Notes: a model not told the origin generated them from the letters alone. A stretch of 64,000 bases of DNA from Betaproteobacteria bacterium (GCA_016125475.1 WGLR01000015.1:26089-90088); one strand, 5' to 3'. Positions 24,870-33,808 are shown, counted from the stretch's first letter. Program-made: numbers and translations.

Positions 24870-25870
24870 GCATCGTCGTCGTTCGACCGGGGCTCCTCAC
24901 GACGCTTCAGGACCTGGGCCGTCCGGGCCATCAGCATCTCGGCGTGCCCGTGAACGGCGCGATGGACCAGATCTCGCACCGCCTCGCGAACATGCTGGTC
25001 GGCAACGACGAATCCGAGGCGACGCTGGAACTCACGCTGAACGGTCCGACGCTCGAGTTCCGCACCGACGCGGTCATCGCGCTGTGCGGGGCCGCGATGC
25101 CGAGCGACGGGGGCGGCGAGGAAGTGCCGTGGTGGCGGCCCGTGCGCGTTCCCGCGGGGACGACGATCACGATCGGCCGTCCGGAGATCGGCTGCCGCGC
25201 CTATCTCGCGGTGGCGGGCGGGTTCGACGTGCCGGCCGTGCTCGGCAGCCGGGCGACCGCGCTGACCGGTGGCTATGGCGGCTTTCGCGGACGCGCGCTC
25301 AAGAAGGGCGACGTCCTGGCACTGCGGTCGCCGCAGGAAGCCCAGACGGTACGCTGGGTCCGGCTGCTCGTGCGGCATCACCGCGGTCTCGCGTATCCCA
25401 ACTGGTCGGTGAGCCGTGCGCGGATGCCGTACAGGGTCCAGCCGCAGACCGTGCGGGTCGTGCCGGGTCGGCACTGGCAGACCTTCCCGGTCGCGGCGCG
25501 CGAGCAGCTCACGCGCGCGTTGTACCGCGTGGCGCTGGATTCCAACCGGATGGGCTATCGTCTCGAAGGCGCGCCGCTGGAGGCGCGGCGTGGTTCCGAC
25601 GTGCTGTCGGAGGCCGTGGTGATGGGGGCCGTACAGATTCCCTCCGGAGGAGACCCGATCGTGCTGATGGCCGACCGTCAGACGACGGGCGGGTACCCCG
25701 TGATCGCGGTCGTCGCGGGCATCGATCTGCCCGTGATGGCCCAGATCGCGCCAGGCGAGGACGTGCAGTTCCGCATGACCACGATCGAGGAGAGCTACGA
25801 GGCGGCCGCCGAGCGGGAGCATCAGCTCGGCCGGGTCAAGCAGGCGCTGGACGCGAGGCTGCAGCACTGA
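24866..25870 (+). CDS. pxpC: 5-oxoprolinase subunit PxpC (KipA family)
   Basis: 334 aa. The AHS2/KipA domain shows VRPGLLTTLQDLGRPGHQHL at the start, GAMDQISHRLANMLVGND, and LTGGYGGFRGRALKKGD, ending with the conserved ADRQTTGGYPVIAVVAGID. PxpB and PxpC together activate and hydrolyse 5-oxoproline with PxpA. The start ATG overlaps the pxpB stop. The spacing to pxpA is 94 bases, still consistent with one transcript. Confidence 0.93.
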   Translation: MSIVVVRPGLLTTLQDLGRPGHQHLGVPVNGAMDQISHRLANMLVGNDESEATLELTLNGPTLEFRTDAVIALCGAAMPSDGGGEEVPWWRPVRVPAGTTITIGRPEIGCRAYLAVAGGFDVPAVLGSRATALTGGYGGFRGRALKKGDVLALRSPQEAQTVRWVRLLVRHHRGLAYPNWSVSRARMPYRVQPQTVRVVPGRHWQTFPVAAREQLTRALYRVALDSNRMGYRLEGAPLEARRGSDVLSEAVVMGAVQIPSGGDPIVLMADRQTTGGYPVIAVVAGIDLPVMAQIAPGEDVQFRMTTIEESYEAAAEREHQLGRVKQALDARLQH

Positions 25871-25964
25871 ACACGACCGTGCCCCGTGCGGGTGCGGTCA
25901 TCGACGGGTGGCACGACGCGCGGTCCCTGGCGGCCGCGCGGCCCGCTGCCGGAGGACGGGAAAC

Positions 25965-26720
25965 ATGCGCATTGTCGACCTGAACGCGGATCTCGGCGAG
26001 AGCTTCGGTGCGTGGAAGATGGGGGACGACGAACGTCTGCTCGAGGTCGTGACGTCCGCGAACGTCGCATGCGGATTTCACGCGGGCGATCCGGTCACGA
26101 TCCGACACACGGTGCACGAAGCCGTGCGTCGCGACGTGGCAGTCGGGGCGCATCCCTCCCTGCCGGACCTGCAGGGATTCGGCAGGCGCCGCATGGAAAT
26201 CACGGCGGGGGAGGTCTACGATCTCGTCGTGTACCAGATCGCGGCCGTCGCGGGGTTCGCGAAGATCGCCGGGACCAGGCTGCATCACGTCAAGGCCCAC
26301 GGTGCGCTCTACAACATGGCTGCCACGAACCCGTCGCTCGCTCAGGCCATCGTCGCCGCGGTGCGCGACTTCGATGCCGACCTCGTGCTCTATGCCGCCG
26401 CCGGGAGCCAGATGATCGACGCGGCCGAAGCCGCCGGCATCGCGGTCGCGTCGGAGGTCTTCGCGGATCGCGCCTACCGCAAGGACGGCACGCTCGTGCC
26501 CCGTTCCGAAGCGGGGGCGGTGATCGTCGACCAGGCGCGCGCGATCGCCCAGGCACTCGACATGATCTGCGACCGGCGAGTCCTGAGCGTCGACGGGTTG
26601 TGGGTGCCGTTACGGGCCGACACGATCTGCGTGCACGGAGACTCGCCCGGGGCAGTGACGCTCGCGGTGGCACTCAGGAGCAGACTGGAGTCCGAAGGCG
26701 TGACGGTCCGGATTCCCTGA
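25965..26720 (+). CDS. pxpA: 5-oxoprolinase subunit PxpA (LamB/YcsF family)
   Basis: 251 aa from the ATG at 25965, with GGAGG 9 bases upstream; the longer frame to 25908 is not supported. DLNADLGESFGAWKMGDDE, ANVACGFHAGDPVTIRHTV and HVKAHGALYNMAATN carry the conserved acidic and histidine residues of the active site. SVDGLWVPLRADTICVHGD near the end is typical. The set pxpB-pxpC-pxpA is complete. The TRAP transporter 2 kb downstream could import an acid related to this pathway, but no sequence evidence ties them. Confidence 0.94.
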   Translation: MRIVDLNADLGESFGAWKMGDDERLLEVVTSANVACGFHAGDPVTIRHTVHEAVRRDVAVGAHPSLPDLQGFGRRRMEITAGEVYDLVVYQIAAVAGFAKIAGTRLHHVKAHGALYNMAATNPSLAQAIVAAVRDFDADLVLYAAAGSQMIDAAEAAGIAVASEVFADRAYRKDGTLVPRSEAGAVIVDQARAIAQALDMICDRRVLSVDGLWVPLRADTICVHGDSPGAVTLAVALRSRLESEGVTVRIP

Positions 26721-26749
26721 ACGCGTGACGCCACATGGAGGGGTGAGAC

Positions 26750-26995
26750 ATGTTGCTGCTGAAGCCTGGCTGCGAGTGCTGTGACCGGAATCTTCCCGCG
26801 GCGTCGCCCGACGCACGCATCTGCTCCTACGAATGCACGTTCTGCGTCGAGTGCGCGGAGGGCGTCCTCGCCGGCATCTGCCCCAACTGTGGCGGGGAAC
26901 TCGTGCGGCGTCCGATCCGGCCCGAGGCGAGGCTGCTCAGGGATCCGGCTTCCACGGTACGGGTCTTCAAGCCGTCGGGCTGCGGTCGCGGGTGA
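26750..26995 (+). CDS. DUF1272 cysteine-rich small protein
   Basis: 81 aa with GGAGG 8 bases before the ATG. Cysteines are arranged as GCECC, ICSYECTFCVECAEG and ICPNCGGELVRRP, a zinc-ribbon-like pattern that defines DUF1272. It is cytoplasmic with no signal. The GTGA overlap with the following methyltransferase indicates coupled translation and perhaps a shared role. Function is unknown. Confidence 0.88.
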   Translation: MLLLKPGCECCDRNLPAASPDARICSYECTFCVECAEGVLAGICPNCGGELVRRPIRPEARLLRDPASTVRVFKPSGCGRG

Positions 26996-28158
26996 CCGCG
27001 CAACCCACGCAGCCGGCCTCGCCCGGCGAGGCACCCGTCCACTGGCAGGAGGACGGAGCACCTCGCGCCGCATGCTGGCGCTCCGCGGCGGGGGCGCCAC
27101 CGCCCTCGCATGTCGAAATCGCGGACGACCGGACTTCCGCCGACGCGGCATACCGCCTGGCCTGCGAGGGCACCGCGCTGCTCTGGCGCGGTGACTTCCA
27201 GAATGCGAGGCAGCTGCTGCAGGCGATGGACCGCCGGATCGCCGGACGCTCGCGGCGTTCGGGCCGTGCGCGTGCGGAGGCTTCGCCGGCGGATGCCTTT
27301 CACCGTTACCGTCAGGCGCAGGGGCTGCGTGCACACATCCTCGGCAGCGTGCTGATCCCGTTCGATGCAGACTTCGGCATTCCGCTGCGGCGGGCTCCCG
27401 ACGTGCGACAGGCGTGCCGCGAGGCCTACGGCGACACGCCGGGCCCGTTCGTCGCGTCACTGCGCGAACTGCTCGGAATCGTCGGCGCACACGAATGGCG
27501 TCGAAGAGGGGTGGAGATCGCCGCGCTCGGCGGGCGCATCCATCCGCACTACGGCGTGTTCGCACCGGTGCGCGGAGAGTACGTCGCACTCGTCGCGGAC
27601 GCTCCGCTTCCACGGGGTGACACGGCATTCGACGTGGGGACAGGTACGGGCGTGCTCGCCATCCTGCTCGCGCGTCGCGGCTGTGCGCGAGTCGTCGCGA
27701 CCGACCGGGACCCGCGTGCGCTCGCGTGTGCGCGCGAGAACGTGTCCCGGTTCGCACTCGCGGACCGCATCTCCGTCATCGACGCCGACCTGTTTCCGGA
27801 CGGACAGGCGTCCCTGATCGTCTGCAATCCGCCCTGGATTCCGGGAAGACCTGCGTCACCGCTCGAACACGCCGTCTACGATCCGGACAGTCGCATGCTG
27901 AAAGGTTTCCTGGCGGGCCTTGCCGGACACCTCGCGCCCGGCGGCGAAGGGTGGCTCGTGCTGTCCGACATCGCCGAGCATCTCGGATTGCGCACACGCG
28001 AGGACCTGCTCGACTGGATCACGCGGGCCGGCCTGCGCGTTGTCGAACGGCGTGACACGAGACCGACGCATCCGCGTTCACGGGATCCGGACGATCCCCT
28101 GCACGCCGCGCGCGCGAAGGAAACGACCTCGCTCTGGCGTCTCGCCGCGGAGGCCTGA
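26992..28158 (+). CDS. Class I SAM-dependent methyltransferase, HemK/COG2890-like
   Basis: 388 aa from a GTG overlapping the DUF1272 stop. The N-terminal 170 residues are helical and not recognised. The C-terminal half is a methyltransferase: AFDVGTGTGVLAILLARRG (motif I), VVATDRDPRALACA (acidic loop) and IVCNPPWIPGR (the NPPY-like motif IV of N-methyltransferases acting on glutamine, adenine or RNA amines). The substrate is unknown. The NPPW motif argues for an amide or base amine rather than small molecules. Confidence 0.8.
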   Translation: MTAQPTQPASPGEAPVHWQEDGAPRAACWRSAAGAPPPSHVEIADDRTSADAAYRLACEGTALLWRGDFQNARQLLQAMDRRIAGRSRRSGRARAEASPADAFHRYRQAQGLRAHILGSVLIPFDADFGIPLRRAPDVRQACREAYGDTPGPFVASLRELLGIVGAHEWRRRGVEIAALGGRIHPHYGVFAPVRGEYVALVADAPLPRGDTAFDVGTGTGVLAILLARRGCARVVATDRDPRALACARENVSRFALADRISVIDADLFPDGQASLIVCNPPWIPGRPASPLEHAVYDPDSRMLKGFLAGLAGHLAPGGEGWLVLSDIAEHLGLRTREDLLDWITRAGLRVVERRDTRPTHPRSRDPDDPLHAARAKETTSLWRLAAEA

Positions 28159-28657
28159 AGCGGGTCAGTTCGGAGCGCGATTCCGTCGTCCGGTGCCTGG
28201 CGTCCGGCCATCGCGGCTTCGGGCCTCCGGGGCCACGCCTGTTGCCCAACCGCGACAGGCCGCTTATCCTCCCCCCACCCTACACATTCGAAATGCCCTG
28301 CGGCTGCGCAGCGAGGAATCAGGCGGACGACCATGCGGTCCGCGCCTCGTGACGGATCCGGCGCGAGCTGTCGACGTCGAAGAACACACCAACTCGGCGC
28401 GCGCGGACACCGGCATGCAGGCCACGTTGTGGAAGGAGCGCTCCCGCGTTGCCGCGTCCAGAAACATTGCATTCAAAGCAAATTCAGATGCCGGCGCGAA
28501 GCGGGGAATTCGACGCATGGACGCGTATCGCACGAACGACGTCGCAGCCCGCGGGCGGGTGTCACCGGGCACGGGGAGAACCCGTGTGCGGGTGACCGCC
28601 GGCCGTGCGGAGGTTCGCGAGAGCGGACCGCGCGACAAATCAGAGGGAGAGTTCATC
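28159..28657. other. Intergenic region before the TRAP transporter genes
   Basis: No gene is recognised in this 499-base gap. A weak sigma70-like pair TTGCCC (28242) and TATCCT (28265) with a 17-base spacer faces rightward. A 10-base palindrome GGAGCGCTCC lies at 28435-28444, followed by an AT-richer stretch at 28465-28495. The region probably holds the dctP promoter and a regulator site. Confidence 0.3.
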
Positions 28658-29815
28658 ATGACCGATATCAGGAAGCCCGAAGACAACGTCACGCCGACGT
28701 GCAGCCGCGAGGACGCGGCACCCCGCCGCCGGCAGATGCTGAAGACCGCCGTGGTCGCGGGGGGTGCCGCGATCCTCGGTGCACCGTACGTCCGGGACGC
28801 GGAAGCGGCCAGGAGCCAGACCTGGAAGGTTCAGACCACCTGGGACGCCGGCACGACCGGCTACAAGCTCTTCGAGGCGTGGTGCAACAGCATCCAGGAC
28901 AAGTCCGGCGGCGAACTCGCCTTCAAGCCGTTTCCCGCGAAGTCCGTGGCCGCCGACAACAATGCACTGTTCGACGCGGTGCGAACCGGCGTGCTCCAGG
29001 CGATGAATCCGTTCACGCTCTACTGGTCCGGCAAGATTCCCGCATCGGTGTTCCTCTCCTCGTATCCCGCCGGCCCCGACCTCCCGAGCCAGTGGGAGAC
29101 GATGTTCTACGGGCTCGGGATGCTCGAGATGACCCGTGAGATCTACAGGAAGTACGGTCTGTTCTACGTCGGACCGATCCAGCACGACGCCAACATCATC
29201 CACTCCAAGAAGCCCGTGGACACGCTCGGCGAGCTGAAGGGCATGAAGGTGCGTCTGCCCGGCGGCATGGTCGCGCAGGTGTTCGAGAAGTTCGGCGTGA
29301 GCACGACGAGCATGCCGGGGTCGGACATCTACCCGGCGCTCGAGAAGGGCACCATCGACGCCGCGGACTACGTGGGCCCGGCCATCAACTGGGATCTCGG
29401 ATTCTCCGAGGTCACGAAGTACATCATCTGCATGGGGCCGCCCGGACACACCTCGCTCTACCAGCCCGTGGACCTCATGGACCTCACGGTGAACATGGGC
29501 GCCTGGAAGCGCCTGTCGAAGAAGATGCAGCGGTTCGTGGAGGAGCAGGTGCAGACCTATTCCGTCCATCACTACACCACGATCCAGGAGGCCGATCTCG
29601 TCGCGATGGACAAGTTCCTGAAGGCCGGCACGACGGTGTCGCGTCTGTCCCCGGACGACGTGACGCGCTTCCGCCGCGCGGCCATTCCCGTCTGGTACGA
29701 GTGGGCCAAGAAGAACGCGGACTCCCGCAAGATCTTCAAGCTGCAGCTCGACTACATGCTCAACCCCTACATGGGCTACGTGACGAAGGGCGACCTGAAG
29801 GGGCTCAGCCTCTAG
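28658..29815 (+). CDS. TRAP transporter substrate-binding protein (DctP family)
   Basis: 385 aa from the ATG at 28658 (AGAGGGAGA upstream). A twin-arginine-like signal (RRRQMLKTAVVAGGAAILGA) leads to the periplasmic binding domain. GLFYVGPIQHDANIIHSKKP, LGELKGMKVRLPGGMVAQVF and SDIYPALEKGTIDAADYVGP match DctP proteins that bind carboxylates; the last holds the region around the conserved arginine/acid pocket. The fused membrane subunit follows after 91 bases that include a hairpin. The ligand is not predictable from sequence, and 2-oxo or amino-acid-derived acids are typical for this subgroup. Confidence 0.92.
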   Translation: MTDIRKPEDNVTPTCSREDAAPRRRQMLKTAVVAGGAAILGAPYVRDAEAARSQTWKVQTTWDAGTTGYKLFEAWCNSIQDKSGGELAFKPFPAKSVAADNNALFDAVRTGVLQAMNPFTLYWSGKIPASVFLSSYPAGPDLPSQWETMFYGLGMLEMTREIYRKYGLFYVGPIQHDANIIHSKKPVDTLGELKGMKVRLPGGMVAQVFEKFGVSTTSMPGSDIYPALEKGTIDAADYVGPAINWDLGFSEVTKYIICMGPPGHTSLYQPVDLMDLTVNMGAWKRLSKKMQRFVEEQVQTYSVHHYTTIQEADLVAMDKFLKAGTTVSRLSPDDVTRFRRAAIPVWYEWAKKNADSRKIFKLQLDYMLNPYMGYVTKGDLKGLSL

Positions 29816-29843
29816 GGCTCCCCGGAGCGTTCGCGACTCCGCC

Positions 29844-29870
29844 CGGCGGACGGCGCACGGCCGTCCGCCG
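29844..29870 (+). terminator. Strong hairpin between dctP and dctQM
   Basis: CGGCGGACGGC (29844-29854) and GCCGTCCGCCG (29860-29870) form a perfect 11-bp stem with a 5-base loop, followed by TTCGTTTCC. This looks like an intercistronic attenuator or 3' stabiliser that would give more binding protein than permease, as seen in many transporter operons. Confidence 0.6.
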
Positions 29871-29906
29871 TTCGTTTCCTTCACCCTCTGTCCGGTAACC
29901 CCGACC

Positions 29907-32120
29907 ATGTCCGAATCCGTCAACATCGTTCTGCCCCACTGGGTCTACTGGGGATGGCTGGCCATCATGCCGCTCATCTTCATGTGGCTCACGCGCAAGG
30001 GAGACAAGTCCGCCGATCAACCGCCGACGCCCGACGAGGAGACGGCGCTGCAGGTGCTCGCCGAGGAAGACCCGGCACTGCACGCGCCCGGCAATGTGCT
30101 TACCCGCGCAATCGACTGGGTGAGCGAGAAGACGGGCCTGTTCGTCGCGCTCTGGACCGTGAATGCGGTCTGCGCGTACTTCTACGAGGTCGTGTCGCGC
30201 TACATCTTCGATGCACCGACCATCTGGGTGCACCAGGCCTCGTACCTGATGTTCGGCATGCAGTACGTGATCGCGGGCGCCTACGCGCTGCTGCACGGCG
30301 ACCACGTGCGGGTCGACGTGATCTACGTGAAGCTCTCGAAGCTCGGGCAGATCGGACTCGACATCTTCACCTCCGCGTTCTTCTTCATGTTCTCGGCGGC
30401 GATGCTCGGTACCTCCTGGACGTTCTTCTGGGACTCCCTGGGGATGCGCGAAGTCACCGACGAGACCTGGCGCATCCAGTTCTACCCCATCAAGGCCACG
30501 ATGGTGCTGGGCGCCGTGCTGCTCACGCTCGCAGGCCTGTCCAGGCTCGTGAAGGACATCCAGCTCTACCGTCTCACCCGGCGCGCGAACGCCGACGCGG
30601 CGGGGCGCAGCCAGAGCGGGAAGATCGGCACCTACGTGCTGATCGGCGCCATGGCGATCGTCGTCGCCGTGACCGCTGTCGAGCTCGTGAACATCCTGTT
30701 CTACGATCCGTGGGGCGACACGCACTTCCTCTTCACGCTGAGCGGTGTCTTCGAGAACATGGACGTCGCGACACTCACGATCCTCATGTTCGTGTCGCTC
30801 GCGATCCTGCTCATGATGGGGCTCCCGATGGCCTTCGTGGTCGGCGGGCTCGGTGTCGTCTGGATCTACCTGGTCGGCGGGCAGACGATGCTCAACATCA
30901 TCCCGACCCGCATCTTCCCGCTCATGGCGAACTCGGATCTCGCCGCGATTCCGCTGTTCATCTTCATGGCGTCGATGCTCGAGCGCGCGGGGCTCATCGA
31001 GGAGATGTTCGACGTCGTCTACAAGTGGATGGGGGGCCTGAGAGGGGGCCTCGCGGCCGCGACGATCGTCGCGTCGACCATCCTCGCGGCGATGGTCGGC
31101 GTGATCGGTGCGGCCGTCGTCACGATGGGCATCATCGCGCTGCCCGCGATGCTCAAGCGCAAGTACGACCCGCAGATCGCGCTCGGCTCGATCATGGCGG
31201 GCGGCACGCTCGGCATCCTCATCCCGCCGTCCATCCTGGCCATCCTCTACGCGGTGGTCGCGCAGCAGTCGGTCGGCCGCCTCTATCTCGGCTCGGTGCT
31301 GCCCGGTCTGATGCTGTCGGGCACCTACATTCTCTACGTGCTCGTCCGCACCTGGCTCAAGCCTTCGATGGGGCCGGCGCTGCCGGTGGAGGAACGCGTG
31401 AACCTACCGGAGAAGTTGCGGCTCGTGTTCAGGCTTGCCGCACCGGTCGCGCTCGTATTTCTCGTGCTCGGGCTTCTGTTCGCCGGCATCGCGACACCCG
31501 TGGAGGCGGCGGGCATCGGGTCGTTCGGCGCGATGGCCGTGGCCGCGATGCACAAACGCTTCAGCCTCCAGGGCGTGCGTGAAGCCTCGATAACCACCGC
31601 GCGCGCGTCGGCGATGGTGCTCTGGATCATCTTCGGCGCGTCGATCTTCGTCGGCTTCTTCATCCTGCAGGGCGGACAGCAGTTCATCACCGAGAGCATC
31701 CTCGGGTCCGGACTGTCGCCCTACGGCATCCTGCTCGTGATGATGGTGATGCTGATCTTCCTCGGCATGTTCCTGGACTGGGTGGGCATCCTGCTCCTCA
31801 CCGTGCCGATCTTCGTGCCGATCATCAAGGGGCTCGCGTTCGGCGGCGCGTTCGGCATGCCCGCGCCCGAGGCAGACGATCTCGCGCTGTGGTTCGGCGT
31901 GCTGTTCCTCGTGAACATGCAGATGTCGTTCCTGAGCCCGCCCTTCGGATACGCGCTGTTCTACATCCGCGGGGTGTGCCCGCCCGAGATCAGCATGGGG
32001 ACCATCTTCCGGTCCTCCATCCCGTTCCTGATCATGCAGCTGATCGGGCTGATCCTGTGCATCCTCGTGCCGGGCATCGTCACGTGGCTGCCGGATCTGG
32101 TCTACGGGGCGGGGTCGTGA
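29907..32120 (+). CDS. TRAP transporter, fused small (DctQ) and large (DctM) membrane subunits
   Basis: 737 aa. An N-terminal membrane segment (WVYWGWLAIMPLIFMWL) is followed by a DctQ-like four-helix part (residues about 75-215, with YIFDAPTIWVHQASYLMFG and LLHGDHVRVDVIY). The DctM part (about 290-735) has GLPMAFVVGGLGVVWIY, IPLFIFMASMLERAGLIEEM, GGTLGILIPPSILAILYAVV and ATPVEAAGIGSFGAM. DctQM fusions are known but less common than separate subunits. With DctP it forms a complete secondary uptake system driven by the sodium or proton gradient. Confidence 0.92.
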   Translation: MSESVNIVLPHWVYWGWLAIMPLIFMWLTRKGDKSADQPPTPDEETALQVLAEEDPALHAPGNVLTRAIDWVSEKTGLFVALWTVNAVCAYFYEVVSRYIFDAPTIWVHQASYLMFGMQYVIAGAYALLHGDHVRVDVIYVKLSKLGQIGLDIFTSAFFFMFSAAMLGTSWTFFWDSLGMREVTDETWRIQFYPIKATMVLGAVLLTLAGLSRLVKDIQLYRLTRRANADAAGRSQSGKIGTYVLIGAMAIVVAVTAVELVNILFYDPWGDTHFLFTLSGVFENMDVATLTILMFVSLAILLMMGLPMAFVVGGLGVVWIYLVGGQTMLNIIPTRIFPLMANSDLAAIPLFIFMASMLERAGLIEEMFDVVYKWMGGLRGGLAAATIVASTILAAMVGVIGAAVVTMGIIALPAMLKRKYDPQIALGSIMAGGTLGILIPPSILAILYAVVAQQSVGRLYLGSVLPGLMLSGTYILYVLVRTWLKPSMGPALPVEERVNLPEKLRLVFRLAAPVALVFLVLGLLFAGIATPVEAAGIGSFGAMAVAAMHKRFSLQGVREASITTARASAMVLWIIFGASIFVGFFILQGGQQFITESILGSGLSPYGILLVMMVMLIFLGMFLDWVGILLLTVPIFVPIIKGLAFGGAFGMPAPEADDLALWFGVLFLVNMQMSFLSPPFGYALFYIRGVCPPEISMGTIFRSSIPFLIMQLIGLILCILVPGIVTWLPDLVYGAGS

Positions 32121-32271
32121 GGGCGGGCGTCGGCGCGTCCCGGAGGTAATCGGCGTGGGCGGCCGGGCCATCGTCCCGGCCGCTCGCCGCTGCGGCCACG
32201 TTTCCCGTCGATTCGTTCGCCCAGGAGTCGTCGATGTCGGGTTTAGAGTCCCCCGGCGAACGGATGGGCAT

Positions 32272-32475
32272 CTGTACCAGCTTCATGGCAATGTCGACGA
32301 GTGCTGCGGGACGGACTCGGGGAATTCGGACCAGAAGCCGTGGCGGATCCGGAAGGGCCTACGGGAGAGGGTGCTGACCGCGCCGTGCGCGGTGGGTCCT
32401 GGGCCCTCGGCGCCGGAAGGCGCCGAGGTCAGGGCCAGCGACCGGAGGTCGCTGGCGTGGAGCGCATGTTGATGG
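32272..32475 (+). pseudogene. Frameshifted remnant of a formylglycine-generating-enzyme (SUMF1/FGE) domain
   Basis: Two pieces in different frames match the C-terminal part of FGE-sulfatase domains. Frame 1 at 32272 reads LYQLHGNVDECC (family: LYDMHGNVWEW). Frame 3 from 32322 reads EFGPEAVADPEGPTGEGADR, then AVRGGSW up to 32402 (family: VTDPTGPxxGxxRVxRGGSW). A frameshift near 32310 separates them, and the tryptophans of GNVWEW are lost. No N-terminal part or start is found and the tail is unclear. It is therefore a decayed fragment, left of an unrelated SnoaL-like gene. No other FGE or sulfatase gene is present. Confidence 0.55.
32377..32455. repeat. Three consecutive perfect inverted repeats
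   Basis: ACCGCGC-CGT-GCGCGGT (32377-32393), CCTCGGCGCC-GGAA-GGCGCCGAGG (32405-32428) and CCAGCGACC-GGA-GGTCGCTGG (32435-32455) follow one another within 79 bases. The last two have loops beginning GGA. Overlap with the FGE remnant means they may be an insertion or a structured element that arose after decay. Confidence 0.6.
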
Positions 32476-32652
32476 TGACTTGTCCGCCAGCGGCTCGGAG
32501 AGAGTGGTCAAGCAGAAGACGGCCGTCCAAGCGCGCGTCTCGCAGGCCATGCACGCAACGATCCGAACGATGATGCATCGGCTCGACACGATCCGCACCG
32601 CGAGGCCATGTGCTCCGGCGAACCATCGCCTCCGGCGACCCCCCTCTTGTGG

Positions 32653-33009
32653 CTACAGGGGGCAGACATGGGCCGCATAGGTCTGCTGCACGATCCTGCC
32701 GTCCTTGATCACGAACGTGTCCGTGCCCAGTGGCACCATCTCGCCAATGGTCCACACGATGTAGCCCACGTCGTCGTGTGCCTCCTGCCTCTGGAGGCGA
32801 AAGATCTCGAGCGCTCGCTGCGGCAGATTGTCGAGAAACGTCTGGAAGAAGCAACGGATTTCATCGACGCCACGGTAGACGCGATCCGGCGCATGGAATA
32901 CGGCATGCTCGTCATAGTCGCTGACGATGGCGTCGACTCCCTGGTTCGTCATGAAGGCCTCGAGGTGATGGTTCATCACGTCGAGGGTCTGCTCGGTTCG
33001 GGTGATCAT
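32653..33009 (-). CDS. SnoaL-like (NTF2-fold) small protein
   Basis: 118 aa with GAGGA about 7 bases before the ATG at 33009. The SnoaL pattern shows FMTNQGVDAIVSDYDEHAVF, YRGVDEIRCFFQTFLDNLP and a C-terminal IKDGRIVQQTYAAHVCPL. It lies 37 bases downstream of the MddA-like gene and is probably cotranscribed. Such proteins may be small hydrolases, isomerases or carriers; no catalytic assignment is possible. Confidence 0.82.
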   Translation of the reverse strand: MITRTEQTLDVMNHHLEAFMTNQGVDAIVSDYDEHAVFHAPDRVYRGVDEIRCFFQTFLDNLPQRALEIFRLQRQEAHDDVGYIVWTIGEMVPLGTDTFVIKDGRIVQQTYAAHVCPL

Positions 33010-33046
33010 GGAAAGTTCCTCGGTGTGGGTTATGGACAGGGATGGA

Positions 33047-33808
33047 TCATTCGTCGACGAGCGGCATCGGGGGGCGTGCCCTGGTCCAGCGCAACGGGAT
33101 CAGCTTGGGCGTGCTGCGCTGGTAAGCGCGGTAACGCTCACCAAACTGCCGGACCAGGTCTCGCTCTTCGTAATACAGGCCAATGAGCACGTAGGCGGTC
33201 ATGCCGCTCGCGAGCAACAGGTGACTGGCCGTCATTTGAGGAGTGAACCAGAGGCCGATCAGCACACCGAACTGCATCGGATGGCGGACGCGCCCGTAGA
33301 GAGCCGGTGTCCTGAATTCGACGGGTGTGTAAGGCAGCCCCTTCGCAGCCAGATAGATCTGACGCAGTCCAAACAGATCGGTGTGGCTGATGAGGAAAGT
33401 CGTCAGCAGCACGAGCCCCCAGCCGCCGAGCGCGATCCCCGTCAGGATTCCCGCGGGTAATCTGCCTTCGACCTGCCAGACGTGCCCCGGAACGGGTTCC
33501 CAGAAGGCGATGAGCATACCCAGGACCAGAGCGGTGGCCAGCAGATAGGTGCTACGCTCCAGATGTGCGGGAACATGCCGGAGCAGCCGGTTCTTGAAGC
33601 TCGGGCGCGCCATGGCACTGTGCTGCAGCCCGAAGAGGGCGACGAGCACGAAGTCGGCGAGCCAGGCCCATCCAGTCGAAGCTGCTCCGGGACTGTCGAC
33701 GTTGACCGGGGTCAGGACGCCCACGGTGAATCCGATGAAATACAGCAGAGCGACGAAGCCCGTCAGATATGCGGCCAGACCGTAGATCCAGTTCAGCAGT
33801 GTCTTCAC
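33047..33808 (-). CDS. MddA-like methanethiol S-methyltransferase / NnrU-family membrane protein
   Basis: 253 aa from a GTG at 33808 (GGGAGAA upstream). It has about six membrane segments. The NnrU/MddA pattern is FGLQHSAMARPSFKNRLL, then TDLFGLRQIYLAAKGLPYTP, RTPALYGRVRHPMQFGVLIG and YYEERDLVRQFGERYRAYQR. The RHP and ER motifs near the C-terminus form the SAM site in isoprenylcysteine-type methyltransferases. MddA makes dimethyl sulfide from methanethiol. That reaction is likely but not certain, as NnrU-type relatives differ. Divergent HxlR control is suggested by the shared promoter region. Confidence 0.78.
   Translation of the reverse strand: MKTLLNWIYGLAAYLTGFVALLYFIGFTVGVLTPVNVDSPGAASTGWAWLADFVLVALFGLQHSAMARPSFKNRLLRHVPAHLERSTYLLATALVLGMLIAFWEPVPGHVWQVEGRLPAGILTGIALGGWGLVLLTTFLISHTDLFGLRQIYLAAKGLPYTPVEFRTPALYGRVRHPMQFGVLIGLWFTPQMTASHLLLASGMTAYVLIGLYYEERDLVRQFGERYRAYQRSTPKLIPLRWTRARPPMPLVDE

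Noticed and set aside
28435..28444. Palindrome GGAGCGCTCC before dctP
   Set aside because: Short, GC-rich and without promoter elements close by; likely chance.
32155..32472. Frame of 105 codons treated as an intact small gene
   Set aside because: Similarity to the FGE family jumps to another frame after 32310, so the frame is a piece of a broken gene.
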